Assembly: GCF_019656655.1 (NCBI RefSeq)
Contig: NZ_BPMV01000002.1
Span: 124,001 to 188,000, forward strand
Reading direction: 5' to 3'
Source of the DNA: Tsukamurella sp. TY48
GTDB taxonomy: Bacteria > Actinomycetota > Actinomycetes > Mycobacteriales > Mycobacteriaceae
DNA length: 64,000 nucleotides
Shown: positions 30,805-38,952 of the stretch, piece by piece
Position numbering within the stretch: position 1 is the first letter of the stretch
Layout of the letters: the number at the start of each line of letters is the position of its first letter
Made by a program: the position numbers and the translations under genes
Notes under the pieces: generated by a model
What the model was told of the DNA's origin: nothing
The model's database searches: none
Seen by the model: the letters and a program-made list of their open reading frames with translations, nothing else

Positions 30805-31589
30805 CGGACCGCGAACCGGTCGACGAGAATCCGCCCGTGAGCGCCGGGAAGGTCGCGAACACCGAGGGTGAGGGCGAGTCGACCGCGGCCGCCGACCAGG
30901 CCAAGCCCGCCCGCAAGCGGGCCGTCGCCCGCGGCACCTCGCTCCGCCGGCCCGACGCGGAGCGCGCGACAGGACATTCGGCGGCACAATCGGCGACGTC
31001 CGACGACCCCGCGCCGGCACCCGAGCGGCCGCAGCGAAAGCCCTCGTCCACGAGCCCGGACGATGCCGAGACGCCGGAGGGCGCCGCGAAGTCCGGGTGG
31101 ACGACCTACATCGTGATCGCCGCAGCGGTCGTGATCCTCGCGGCCGCGGCAACGTTCGGCCTCGCGCGCCCCTTCGCGGGCACGGTGGACAATCGCGCCT
31201 TCGTGGACACCGCGCTCACCACGCAGGTGGTCTCGACCGCGAAACAGGCGGCCAAGGACATCTACTCGATCGACATGAACAACGTCGGTCAGTGGGAGCA
31301 GCGGATGAACGAATTGCTCACGCCGGGAATGGTCGACGAGGCGAAGAAGATGCGCGCGGGCATCACCCAGGCCGCGGGACAGCTGCAGGACGTGACCATC
31401 ACGGTCGACGACGCGGGGCTCACCACCGGTGTCGCCTTCGCCTCGCCCGACCACGCCGAGGTACTGCTCAACGTGGTCCGGCAGGTCACCGAGCGCGGCG
31501 TCCCCGGCGTCACGGGGCAGTCGCCGATCAAGTTCGTCCTCGACCGGTTCGACGGCGCGTGGAAGGTCTCGTCGATCACCGAGATGTGA
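30801..31589 (+). CDS. Mce-associated membrane protein (second)
   Basis: A 262-residue Mas protein. A disordered cytoplasmic N terminus of about 95 residues, rich in Ala, Pro, Glu and Arg, precedes one membrane helix (TYIVIAAAVVILAAAATFGLA) and a periplasmic domain of about 140 residues (AKQAAKDIYSIDMNN; KFVLDRFDGAWKVSSI), the fold seen in MceC-associated Mas proteins. ATG 30801 overlaps the previous stop. It is the last gene of the mce operon; the next gene is convergent and starts 12 bp beyond. No terminator hairpin is evident in the gap. Confidence 0.85.
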   Translation: MTDREPVDENPPVSAGKVANTEGEGESTAAADQAKPARKRAVARGTSLRRPDAERATGHSAAQSATSDDPAPAPERPQRKPSSTSPDDAETPEGAAKSGWTTYIVIAAAVVILAAAATFGLARPFAGTVDNRAFVDTALTTQVVSTAKQAAKDIYSIDMNNVGQWEQRMNELLTPGMVDEAKKMRAGITQAAGQLQDVTITVDDAGLTTGVAFASPDHAEVLLNVVRQVTERGVPGVTGQSPIKFVLDRFDGAWKVSSITEM

Positions 31590-31601
31590 TCGCGTCCGGA
31601 G

Positions 31602-32036
31602 TCAGGCGGCGGCGGACTGCCGGGCGGCCAGCCGGCGGCCGGCGACCGCGCCGATCGACGCGGAGATCACCAGCAGCAGCGTGGTGAAGCAGGCCCCGAT
31701 CACCAGCTCGAAGGGCAGTGAGCCCTGGCCGATTCCGGGAAGCAGCCAACTGCCGAGGGCCCAGCACACCGCGCCGGAGACGACGCCGCCGAACAACGCC
31801 GCCTTGAACCACCGGGCCGTGAGGTCAACGCCCTTGTCGGCATCGGGAAAGCGGCGCGCGTCCATCAGGCCGTCGTAACCGCCGAAGATCACGGCGACCG
31901 CGATCACGAGCGCGATCGCCGCGAATCGCTGGGACGTGCCCGTCGTGGGGAAAACGGTGATGCCCCAACCGAGCGCGCACCGCGCCGCCACCATCAGGGC
32001 CGCCATCGCGATGCCTCGCACGAGCCACGGTTTCAT
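31602..32036 (-). CDS. B-4DMT-type small membrane protein
   Basis: A 144-residue membrane protein with four predicted helices (for example AALMVAARCALGWGI, FAAIALVIAVAVIFGGYDG, LVIGACFTTLLLVISASIGAV). It resembles the B-4DMT family of actinobacterial four-helix transporters, an assignment I make from overall pattern (VRGIAMAALMV, YDGLMDARRFPDADK). Its function is unknown. ATG 32036 lies at the end of an AT-rich leader; the divergent esterase gene starts 91 bp away. Convergent with the mce operon. Confidence 0.65.
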   Translation of the reverse strand: MKPWLVRGIAMAALMVAARCALGWGITVFPTTGTSQRFAAIALVIAVAVIFGGYDGLMDARRFPDADKGVDLTARWFKAALFGGVVSGAVCWALGSWLLPGIGQGSLPFELVIGACFTTLLLVISASIGAVAGRRLAARQSAAA

Positions 32037-32126
32037 ATGGAGATTCTATAGGTGCGATGTTCCCGGTGCGCCGCGGCGGTCTCCCATTCCGGCACGTGCC
32101 GGCGCGCGGGGCGATACTGTGCGGTC

Positions 32127-33038
32127 GTGAACGATCCCGAGGGGCCTGAGCTGCGGCTCGGGGCGAACGACCGGCAGCTCCGCGCGGCCTCCCGGGTACC
32201 GGTGCGGCACGTGGTCGATCGGCGGACGTACCGCGCGGTGCGGGGCGCGATACGGATGCTCGGCCTGGTTCCATCGCCCGGGGTCGAACGGCGCGCACTG
32301 TCCCGTGGTGCGACGGTGCGGATCTTCCGGCCGAGCGGCTCGCCGGGGGAGCGCCGCCCCGGTGTGCTGTGGATCCACGGCGGTGGCTACGTGGTGGGCA
32401 CCGCTCGCCAGGACGATCACATCTGTCGGCGGATCTGCAGGGCGACCGGGAGCGTGGTGGTCTCCGTCGACTACCGGCTTGCGCCCGAGCACCCGTATCC
32501 CGCTGCTGTCGAGGACTGCCGCGCGGGCCTGGAACTGCTCGCATCCCTGCCCGGCGTCGACGAATCGGCGATCACCGTCAGTGGCGCCAGCGCGGGTGGC
32601 GGCCTCGCCGCACAGCTCGTGCACGAGCAGGTTCGACGGGGCGAACGGGTGCCGGTCCGCCAGGTGCTGTTTTATCCGATGCTGGACCCGTCGGTCCGGT
32701 CGGCGCAGCAGGAGCCCGCGGGAGTGCGGGTGTGGGACGCCCGATCGAATCGATTCGGCTGGGACTCCTACCTGCGTGGTTCCGCAGAGTTCGTACCGGT
32801 GCTCGATTCCGTGTCGTCGCGGATTCCTCCCACCTGGATCGGTGTGGGGACCACGGATCTGTTCCACCGCGAGGCGATCCTGTACGCGGAGTCGTTGCGG
32901 GCCGAGGGGGTCGAGGTCGAACTGGTGACGGTGGAACACGGCTTCCACGGATTCGACGTCGCCGCGCCGTGGACCGCCAGTGCCAAGGCCTTCACGCGAT
33001 CCGCGTTGGCGGCGATGCGCCGTGGCGATCGGTCCTGA
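32127..33038 (+). CDS. Alpha/beta hydrolase of the hormone-sensitive-lipase (HSL) type
   Basis: A 303-residue esterase. The HSL oxyanion motif HGGGYV is seen in LWIHGGGYVVG, and the nucleophile elbow is GASAGGG (Ser in SGASAGG, near residue 160); the acid is probably in VGTTDLF and the His in VEHGFHGFD. This family (LipN/LipH/NlhH-like in mycobacteria) hydrolyses short acyl esters. The start GTG 32127 is preferred over an upstream in-frame ATG because the protein family begins near residue 1 of this model. No signal peptide is visible, so the enzyme is cytoplasmic or membrane-associated. Confidence 0.88.
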   Translation: MNDPEGPELRLGANDRQLRAASRVPVRHVVDRRTYRAVRGAIRMLGLVPSPGVERRALSRGATVRIFRPSGSPGERRPGVLWIHGGGYVVGTARQDDHICRRICRATGSVVVSVDYRLAPEHPYPAAVEDCRAGLELLASLPGVDESAITVSGASAGGGLAAQLVHEQVRRGERVPVRQVLFYPMLDPSVRSAQQEPAGVRVWDARSNRFGWDSYLRGSAEFVPVLDSVSSRIPPTWIGVGTTDLFHREAILYAESLRAEGVEVELVTVEHGFHGFDVAAPWTASAKAFTRSALAAMRRGDRS

Positions 33039-33159
33039 CCGGCACGTGCGGGTGTGGAAGATGTCACACCTCTGTTTCGTCTAAGTAACGATACTGTGAG
33101 GGGCGTGGGCTCCGACGTGTGAGCCCGACGGGAATCCACACAGGGAGGTGTCGTTCGTC

Positions 33160-34092
33160 ATGCGCCTGCGCAGCCACTTGGAATCATCGTCCACCATGCT
33201 CGTCAGTGCCGTGAGTACGCAGACCTCGTCGGCGTTGTCGCTGCAGACCTTCGGCCGAGCCGGACCGGTGCCGGCATCGGGGCTCCGGATGGCGGGCGCC
33301 GCAGTCATGATGTGTGCGTTGACCCGGCCGAACCTGCGGAGGGTGAGCACCGGTGAGTGGTCGACGATCGTCGCCTTCGGGGTGGTGATGGCGACGATGA
33401 ACGTGTGCCTCTATCAGGCGATCGATCGCCTCCCTTTGGGCGTGGCGGTCACCTTGGACTTCCTCGGCCCCTGTGGGCTCGCGTTCGTGATGGCCAAGCG
33501 CTGGCGGGAGCGCTGCTGCGCACCGATCGCCTTGCTCGGTGTCGCGCTGATCGCGGGGCAGGGGAGCGGTGTCAATCTGGTGGGCGTCGGGTTCGGGCTG
33601 GCGGCGGGGCTGTGTTTCGCGGGCTACGCCCTCCTGGCCGAACGTGTCGGACGCCAGAGTGAACCGCTGTCCAGGCTCGCCCTCGCGGTCACGATCGCGG
33701 CTGCCGCGACCGCTCCGTGGTCGCTGCGGGCGATCGGCGATCTGAATCTACGGACCGTGGCGCTGCTGCTCGCCGCAGCCTTCTTCGGCGTGGTCGTCTC
33801 CTACACCTGTGACGCCATCGCCGCAGCTCGCGCTTCGGCGACGATGATCGCCCTGCTGTTCGGTCTCGACCCGGCGATCGGGGCCGCGGTGGGCGCGCTG
33901 TTCCTCCATCAGAGCCTGGACGCCGCGGCGATCATCGGAATGGTGCTGGTGGTGGGTGCCGGCGTCGCCGTCAACTGGATGATGGCGCACCGGGCCGCGG
34001 CGACCGGGAGCGCCGCCGCCGACACGGGTCCGATCCTCGGTGAGGAATCCTTTTCTGGCGCAACGATAGTGGATGCTGCAGCGGAGAGGTGA
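33160..34092 (+). CDS. EamA/RhtA-type inner-membrane exporter
   Basis: A 310-residue drug/metabolite transporter with ten predicted helices in two EamA repeats. It is closest to RhtA-type threonine/homoserine exporters: the LYQAIDRLPLGVAVTLDFLGP segment and the SYTCDAIAAARASATMIALLFGLDPAIGAAVG segment are typical. ATG 33160 is preferred because GGGAGG lies 11 nt upstream; an in-frame GTG at 33148 would sit on the ribosome-binding site. The C terminus has about 25 hydrophilic residues. Likely exports an amino acid or related metabolite. Confidence 0.85.
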   Translation: MRLRSHLESSSTMLVSAVSTQTSSALSLQTFGRAGPVPASGLRMAGAAVMMCALTRPNLRRVSTGEWSTIVAFGVVMATMNVCLYQAIDRLPLGVAVTLDFLGPCGLAFVMAKRWRERCCAPIALLGVALIAGQGSGVNLVGVGFGLAAGLCFAGYALLAERVGRQSEPLSRLALAVTIAAAATAPWSLRAIGDLNLRTVALLLAAAFFGVVVSYTCDAIAAARASATMIALLFGLDPAIGAAVGALFLHQSLDAAAIIGMVLVVGAGVAVNWMMAHRAAATGSAAADTGPILGEESFSGATIVDAAAER

Positions 34093-34134
34093 CGCACTGC
34101 ATGCCGCGCCGTTCCTCGCGGCAGCGGGCGGGCG

Positions 34135-34523
34135 CTAGCGGGCCGGTGCGACGACGCGGAGGATGAAGCGGACGCCGTTGGCGGCGGTCAGGCGCATCTC
34201 GTGCGGCGGTTGGCCGGGCTCGGCGCGCGTCAGCTCGATATCGTCCGCCGTCATCAGGGCCCGATGACTCAGGGCGGTCCGGTTCCAGGCGAAGCGATTC
34301 GTTCGATCCTCGCTCCCGACCGGGTGGCGCAGGCGTGCACGAGGTCATGGATCTCTGCGGTGTAGTCGGAGGACCACGGCAGCCATCGCCCGGACCAATC
34401 CCGGTGCACGCGAACGACGATCAGACGAACAGGTACCGCCGGGGCCGGAAAGGGCTGCGTCAGCCGTGCCTCGTTCGCCACGTGGACCCGGTTCGTGATC
34501 TCCCTGACCAGGTGTTCGTTCAC
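34135..34523 (-). pseudogene. Frameshifted second gene of the DUF5994 pair
   Basis: GTG 34523 overlaps the stop of the DUF5994 gene (GTGA), so this was a coupled second gene. The first frame reads VNEHLVREITNRVHVANEAR, then TAEIHDLVHA, with good high-GC codon use, then stops early (after GTGPP). From about 34330 the strong coding signal (GC-rich third positions) moves to another frame (RLRHPVGSEDRTNRFAWNR, then TADDIELTRAEPG and VRFILRVVAPAR), which ends at TAG 34135-34137. The total length of 389 bp is not a multiple of three. A single 1-nt indel near 34320-34340 restores one protein of about 129 residues. Function unknown. Confidence 0.65.
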
Positions 34524-35044
34524 GACGACGGCGAGGGCTGAGGGGGACGGGACGGGGGAGCGTGGCCGCCCTCGGATTCCCACTCGCGCTCGGCCGCGTG
34601 GCGTTGATGAGTGGCCGACGTGGTCGCGATCGCCTCGACGTTGAAGGCATGGGCGCTCTGGCTGGTGGCCCCGGTCATCGCGAGCAGTGTGGCCAACTCG
34701 GCCACGTCGGTCTCCGCGCCGGGCGGGATCACCGCGAGGGTGAGCGTGACGCCCCCGCCGACGAAACGTACGGTGTCGAGGGCCTGCAGGTAGTACCCGT
34801 CCAGGCGAGTGAGCTCGCCCTCGATCCAGATCTTGCGCGGTGCAGGATCCCAATCGGAGTAGCGGTAGCAGACGCGTTCGAGGTGGGCCATGCGGGCGTG
34901 AAGTGTTACGACGATGCGGTTCACTTCGGCGGGCAGATCGCGGGACTGCGGCCACCACACCCCGTCGACGGCGCCGAGAATCGACCCCGCCGGTTTGATG
35001 TGCAGCCGACCGGGCTGGATGGGAGGACTGAGTGGATGCGTCAT
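34520..35044 (-). CDS. DUF5994 family protein
   Basis: A 174-residue protein of the actinobacterial DUF5994 family, recognised by RLHIKPAGSILGAVDGVWWPQSRDL near the start and YRYSDWDPAPRKIWIEGELTRLDGY in the middle. The family has no known function. ATG 35044 is chosen because CGGAG lies 7 nt upstream; longer in-frame starts have poor spacing. A small perfect hairpin (CGGGAGT-CAT-ACTCCCG, 35059-35075) lies 15-31 nt upstream of the start. The C-terminal 45 residues are Glu/His/Pro/Ser-rich. The stop overlaps the next, frameshifted gene. Confidence 0.75.
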   Translation of the reverse strand: MTHPLSPPIQPGRLHIKPAGSILGAVDGVWWPQSRDLPAEVNRIVVTLHARMAHLERVCYRYSDWDPAPRKIWIEGELTRLDGYYLQALDTVRFVGGGVTLTLAVIPPGAETDVAELATLLAMTGATSQSAHAFNVEAIATTSATHQRHAAEREWESEGGHAPPSRPPQPSPSS

Positions 35045-35187
35045 CGGACGCTCCGATCCGGGAGTCATACTCCCGCTGAGCAAGTCGGGAGCACCAAGGG
35101 GATCCCGGTGGAAGATCGACTCACTCTCAAGCCTACGCCTGATCGCTCTTGCGGTACAGCGGCTGCGGGCGTGGCCACCAACGAGAA

Positions 35188-35215
35188 GTGGCCTCCCGGT
35201 TCACCGGGAGGCCAC
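35188..35215 (-). terminator. Perfect 12-bp-stem hairpin after the csp region
   Basis: GTGGCCTCCCGG and CCGGGAGGCCAC pair perfectly across a TTCA loop, 17 bp beyond the small ORF's stop and downstream of the cold-shock gene. It would end csp transcription before the DUF5994 genes. Confidence 0.75.
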
Positions 35216-35231
35216 TCGAGCGGACGCGTCG

Positions 35232-35357
35232 CTAGGGGAGGATTTCCGTCCCCTCATCGCCACGGCGGTGATACTCGTCCACCGCGCGGCGGATGCGGCG
35301 CCACCACGACGCCTTCTCGCCGTCCGTATCCGTTGATCCCGAAGCCGTCTCCGTCAC
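35232..35357 (-). CDS. Possible 41-residue protein downstream of csp
   Basis: A short frame from GTG 35357 to the stop at 35232, between the cold-shock gene and its terminator. Its C-terminal part looks protein-like (EKASWWRRIRRAVDEYHRRG), with aromatic and charged residues rather than the Pro/Arg runs of shadow frames. No ribosome-binding site precedes it, and the reading frame continues upstream as a shadow of csp. It may be a real small protein, or part of an untranslated csp tail. I do not recognise a family. Confidence 0.35.
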   Translation of the reverse strand: MTETASGSTDTDGEKASWWRRIRRAVDEYHRRGDEGTEILP

Positions 35358-35391
35358 AGGGGAGGTCGCGGAATCGGAACGGTGGGGCAGG

Positions 35392-35601
35392 TCACGCGAT
35401 GGTCTGCACCGAAACGGCCTGGGGGCCGCGGTCGCCGGCCTGCGAGTCGAACGAGACGCGGTCGTTCTCCTCGAGGTTGCGGAAGCCGCCGTTGTCGACG
35501 ATGCCGGAGAAGTGGACGAAGAGGTCCTTGCCGCCGTCATCGGGGGTGATGAAACCGAATCCCTTGTCGCTGTTGAACCACTTCACGGTGCCTTGAGCCA
35601 T
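35392..35601 (-). CDS. cspA: Cold-shock domain RNA chaperone
   Basis: A 69-residue single cold-shock domain. Both nucleic-acid-binding motifs are present: RNP1 as KGFGFI (residues 13-18) and RNP2 as LFVHF (residues 27-31). The protein melts RNA structure and is typically abundant during growth and cold adaptation. ATG 35601 is preceded by AGGAGATACCC. The 207 bp between this gene and the chorismate mutase gene likely hold a long 5' untranslated leader, as is common for csp genes; there are AT-rich patches near 35610-35640 and 35735-35760. Confidence 0.96.
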   Translation of the reverse strand: MAQGTVKWFNSDKGFGFITPDDGGKDLFVHFSGIVDNGGFRNLEENDRVSFDSQAGDRGPQAVSVQTIA

Positions 35602-35808
35602 GGGTATCTCCTAAAATATGTGCGGCAACGAGACATTCGATGCCGGGTTTGCGGAGGCCTACGAGTCACGATGCTGAGGCACAGAGAGGGTTTTCGTCCG
35701 CCGCATGAAATCCTTGCGAACGTACCACCAAGAAAGTCAACCGATTTCAGACTAGCAGACGAAGCTGCTCTGCGCCAGGTGTCGCTCGCTCCTCGGCGTC
35801 GCAGCTCG

Positions 35809-36408
35809 TTACGGAGTCGCCGTCGGACACAGGCGCGAGGTGGCGAATCGCAACGCGACTCCGCGCTGGTCGTGCCAACCGCGCTCAGTGATCTGCCGAT
35901 CGGTGGATCGATCGGCTGCGCTGCGACAGGCGGTGCCGTCCTCCGCGGCAGCCACTGCACCGAGGGAGTCCAGGATGCGTGGGGTGAGCGACGCGAGTGA
36001 TGCCCGCAGCTTCGGCAGGTCGGCAACGGCGGGATCCGGGTTGCGCTGGGTGGACCACTGGGAGTGGAGGAAGTACTGCACCGATTCGCTCGCGGCGATC
36101 TGGTCGGTGAAGACCGCGGACACGTAGTCCCGCGGGAGCCCACGCGAGTCCCCTTGCTGCACGGCGGATTCGACGACGGTGGCGGCCTGGACCGCGTCGC
36201 GAATCGGGCTCCGATTGCGCCACTTTGCCCCTGCGACGTCTTCGGCGAGGGCGAGCCGCTCGCTCACCAGGCCGACGGCCGAGTCGATCGCGGTACCGAC
36301 TGCAGCGGCCGGTGGCGCAGCTGCCACCGCAGCCGTGCCGGCGCTCAGAGCAAGGCTCGGCGCCACCACCGATGCCGCGGTGAACTGGCGCAACCTGCGG
36401 AACGACAT
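35809..36408 (-). CDS. Secreted chorismate mutase, AroQ-gamma type
   Basis: A 199-residue exported protein. A signal peptide of about 33 residues (VVAPSLALSAGTAAVAAA) is followed by a helical domain resembling M. tuberculosis Rv1885c: SERLALAEDVAGAKWRN with Arg51 and Lys62, PIRDAVQ, and DQIAASESVQYFLHSQW with Ser107 and Gln111 (the pair found in E. coli chorismate mutase as Ser84/Gln88). The enzyme converts chorismate to prephenate; secreted forms occur in host-associated actinobacteria. By my alignment the conserved Arg at Rv1885c position 72 is Gln74 here, which would affect activity if correct. The last 30 residues hold two Cys that could form a disulfide. Confidence 0.78.
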   Translation of the reverse strand: MSFRRLRQFTAASVVAPSLALSAGTAAVAAAPPAAAVGTAIDSAVGLVSERLALAEDVAGAKWRNRSPIRDAVQAATVVESAVQQGDSRGLPRDYVSAVFTDQIAASESVQYFLHSQWSTQRNPDPAVADLPKLRASLASLTPRILDSLGAVAAAEDGTACRSAADRSTDRQITERGWHDQRGVALRFATSRLCPTATP

Positions 36409-36524
36409 GGAGCCGAGACTACCCGCCCGGGATCACGGCGGCTTCTCGCCGCGGAGCCGACGCCGGGGCGGCACACTGACAGCAGGTCCGGCGGGATTGC
36501 TGCGGCAGCTCGTAGGATCAGGTG

Positions 36525-37331
36525 ATGGCGGAGGCGGCAGGGGAGCGCCGGAGCGGTGCGCCGATCCGGCGGCGGATCGCCGCTCGTACGACGGCGGTGA
36601 CCCTGCAATTCCATCCCGATTGGCCGCACCGGGCGGGCCGGGTGATCGAGTCGATGGCGGCCGACCGGCAGTACCGGTCGCAGTTCGTCACGGGCATCTC
36701 GAACGGTGGCTTGACCGCGTTTCCGGGAGGGGACCGGTGGCGGTGGGAGAGTCGGCTGTTCGCCGGGGAGTACGACGATGCGTCGGCCTCGGAGCGCCCG
36801 GTGTACGGGGCGTGGAACCGGCGAGCCGATCCGTTCGGTGGTGCGGTCCGGTTCGGATCGTCGTACCTTCGTCTCCGGCCAGACGTGGTCGCGCGGTCGA
36901 CCTTCTGCTTCCCGGACTCGGTATTGGAGCCGACGGACGTCGGCGGCGCGGCGGTACTGGCACGCCTGTGCCGGATAGCTGACGAGTCGGGCTTCGACGA
37001 TCTCGACGACTACGTGGAGGCGCACGTGCACGGCACGGTTCGCTTCGCCGCCGATGTGGCCGCGGTCGTATTGGATCCGTCCTTCATCGGGACGGAGGTG
37101 GAGGACGCAGCGGGGCGGTTGGGGTGCCCCGTCGAGTTCCACTCCGGATTTCGAGCATCCCCCGATGATTTCGATTCCGACTACCGGGGATCGCACATCG
37201 TCGAGCTGGCCCGATCCCTCGGTGATGAGCTGACCCCGCGGATCATCGGCGACGCCGCCCGGGCGGGGGTGCACCCGGCGCAGTCGCTGAAACAGGTGTG
37301 GCACTGTCTTGCGCGATTCGGCCGCCGATGA
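36525..37331 (+). CDS. DUF3626 family protein
   Basis: A 268-residue protein that matches DUF3626 by eye: TLQFHPDWP near the start, then YRSQFVTGISNGGLTAFPGGDRWRWE, then YGAWN and FGSSYLRLRPDV, and a C-terminal EFHSGFRASPDDFDSDYRG segment. The family is uncharacterised; the conserved pattern of His, Arg and Glu residues suggests an enzyme. ATG 36525 is preferred (AGGATCAG upstream), GTG 36522 is also possible. It is divergent from the chorismate mutase gene and convergent with arsR. Confidence 0.75.
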   Translation: MAEAAGERRSGAPIRRRIAARTTAVTLQFHPDWPHRAGRVIESMAADRQYRSQFVTGISNGGLTAFPGGDRWRWESRLFAGEYDDASASERPVYGAWNRRADPFGGAVRFGSSYLRLRPDVVARSTFCFPDSVLEPTDVGGAAVLARLCRIADESGFDDLDDYVEAHVHGTVRFAADVAAVVLDPSFIGTEVEDAAGRLGCPVEFHSGFRASPDDFDSDYRGSHIVELARSLGDELTPRIIGDAARAGVHPAQSLKQVWHCLARFGRR

Positions 37332-37357
37332 CGAGGTGATGCCGCGGAGGATGGCGG

Positions 37358-37711
37358 TCAGCAGCAGTCGGGGTCGAGCACTTTGCAGAGAGCGGTGAGC
37401 GCCTCGCGGCGGGGGGAGTGGTGCACGCTCATCCCGTGCCGCTCGGATGCGATGAAACCGGCTGTGCGGAGTTGGCCGAGATGGTGACTGACGGTGGATT
37501 CCGCGAGCCCCACCGCGGCCGCCAGCGATCCCGTAGTGCACGGTTCGCCACAGGTGAACAGCAGCGATAGCAGCTTCACCCGGACCGGGTCCGCGAGAGC
37601 CTTGAGTCGCAGCGCCAGATCGAGCGCGGCCGCATCGTCCGCGGCAGTCGAGGCGACCGGAGCGCAGCAGACCGGGTCGGTCATGTCGATCACGGGCAGG
37701 GCCTTGGGCAT
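37358..37711 (-). CDS. arsR: ArsR, arsenite-responsive repressor
   Basis: A 117-residue winged-helix repressor with the ArsR HTH at about residues 59-95 (CTTGSLAAAVGLAESTVSHHLGQLRTAG). Likely As(III) ligands are Cys15 and Cys16 (DPVCCAP) and Cys54, the arrangement described for Corynebacterium glutamicum ArsR, rather than the classic CxCxxC of E. coli. Cys58, Cys109 and a C-terminal DPDCC add further thiols. It is divergent from acr3-arsC with a GACATATGTC palindrome between them, and so should repress both in the absence of arsenite. Confidence 0.9.
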   Translation of the reverse strand: MPKALPVIDMTDPVCCAPVASTAADDAAALDLALRLKALADPVRVKLLSLLFTCGEPCTTGSLAAAVGLAESTVSHHLGQLRTAGFIASERHGMSVHHSPRREALTALCKVLDPDCC

Positions 37712-37735
37712 GGAACCGACTGTACGCACCTCATT

Positions 37736-37745
37736 GACATATGTC
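37736..37745. promoter_or_regulatory. Probable ArsR operator
   Basis: GACATATGTC is a perfect 10-bp palindrome inside TTGACATATGTCGAA. A second half-site, TTCGACATAA, starts at 37779. Both lie between arsR and acr3, so one repressor could act on both promoters. Confidence 0.65.
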
Positions 37746-37816
37746 GAAGAGGTGGCGTAGAACAGGTGCTGCAATGGATTCGACATAACACCGCGCGATT
37801 TCCGGAGGTCGACACG

Positions 37817-37858
37817 ATGTCCCGCAACGCCGCCGTGTCCGACTGCGGTCCGCAGTGA
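37817..37858 (+). CDS. 13-residue leader ORF overlapping acr3
   Basis: ATG 37817 has the best ribosome-binding site of the region (GGAGG 7 nt upstream) and reads [13 protein letters not shown] before TGA 37856-37858, which overlaps the GTG start of acr3 (GTGA). I read it as a leader peptide that couples acr3 translation to ribosomes arriving here; it contains one Cys. The alternative is a 1-nt frameshift that cut off a longer Acr3 N terminus, which is not conserved enough to decide. Confidence 0.5.
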   Translation: MSRNAAVSDCGPQ

Positions 37859-38952
37859 CCGCATCCGCCACGGAGCAGCCGGTCGTCGGCAAGCTCTCAA
37901 CCCTCGACCGATTCCTACCGGTGTGGATCGGCGTCGCCATGATCGCCGGCCTGCTGCTCGGCCGGACGGTCCCCGGATTGAATTCCGCACTGGAGCGGAT
38001 CCAGGTCGACGGCGTCTCGCTGCCGATCGCGCTCGGACTGCTGATCATGATGTACCCGGTGCTCGCCAAGGTGCGCTACGACCGCCTCGACTCCGTGACC
38101 GGTGACCGGAAGCTGCTCGTCGGATCACTACTGCTGAACTGGGTCCTGGGCCCGGCGTTGATGTTCGCGCTCGCCTGGTTGCTCCTTCCCGATCTGCCGG
38201 AGTACCGGACCGGCTTGATCATCGTGGGGCTCGCGCGGTGCATCGCCATGGTGATCATCTGGAACGACCTGGCCTGCGGAGATCGTGAGGCCGCCGCGGT
38301 ACTGGTCGCGCTCAACTCGGTGTTCCAGGTGGTCATGTTCGCGGCACTGGGGTGGTTCTACCTGTCCGTACTCCCGGGCTGGCTGGGGCTCGATCAGGCC
38401 ACCATCAGCGCTTCGCCATGGCAGATCGCCGGATCGGTGCTCGTCTTCCTGGGGATCCCGTTGGTCGCCGGATACCTGTCTCGGCGGATCGGGGAGCGGG
38501 CGAAGGGGCGCGAGTGGTACGAGTCGACGTTCCTACCGAAGGTGGGTCCGTGGGCGTTGTACGGTCTGTTGTTCACCATCGTCGTCCTGTTCGCGTTGCA
38601 GGGGGAGCAGATCACGTCGAGGCCGTGGGACGTCGCGCGGATCGCCGTGCCGCTGCTGGTGTACTTCGCGGTGATGTGGGGTGGCGGCTACCTTCTCGGC
38701 GCCGCGATGGGGATCGGATACGAGCGCACCACCACGTTGGCGTTCACCGCTGCGGGCAACAACTTCGAGCTCGCGATCGCCGTCGCGATCGCGACCTATG
38801 GCGCCACTTCGGGACAGGCGCTTGCCGGTGTCGTCGGGCCCCTCATCGAGGTGCCCGTCCTCGTCGGCCTCGTCTACGTCTCGCTCGCCCTGCGCAAGCG
38901 ATTCCCCGCCACTCTGGCGGCCACGTCGGAGTCTCCGAGGAGTGGGAAGTGA
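37855..38952 (+). CDS. acr3: Acr3-type arsenite efflux permease
   Basis: A 365-residue membrane protein with ten predicted helices, of the Acr3 (ArsB-III, BART) family that expels arsenite. The catalytic cysteine block [19 protein letters not shown] is present with Cys129, the position of the essential Cys in Corynebacterium Acr3; the second hallmark [16 protein letters not shown] stands near residue 301. The start GTG 37855 overlaps a leader ORF. The stop overlaps arsC (TGATG), so both are translated together. Confidence 0.94.
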   Translation: MTASATEQPVVGKLSTLDRFLPVWIGVAMIAGLLLGRTVPGLNSALERIQVDGVSLPIALGLLIMMYPVLAKVRYDRLDSVTGDRKLLVGSLLLNWVLGPALMFALAWLLLPDLPEYRTGLIIVGLARCIAMVIIWNDLACGDREAAAVLVALNSVFQVVMFAALGWFYLSVLPGWLGLDQATISASPWQIAGSVLVFLGIPLVAGYLSRRIGERAKGREWYESTFLPKVGPWALYGLLFTIVVLFALQGEQITSRPWDVARIAVPLLVYFAVMWGGGYLLGAAMGIGYERTTTLAFTAAGNNFELAIAVAIATYGATSGQALAGVVGPLIEVPVLVGLVYVSLALRKRFPATLAATSESPRSGK

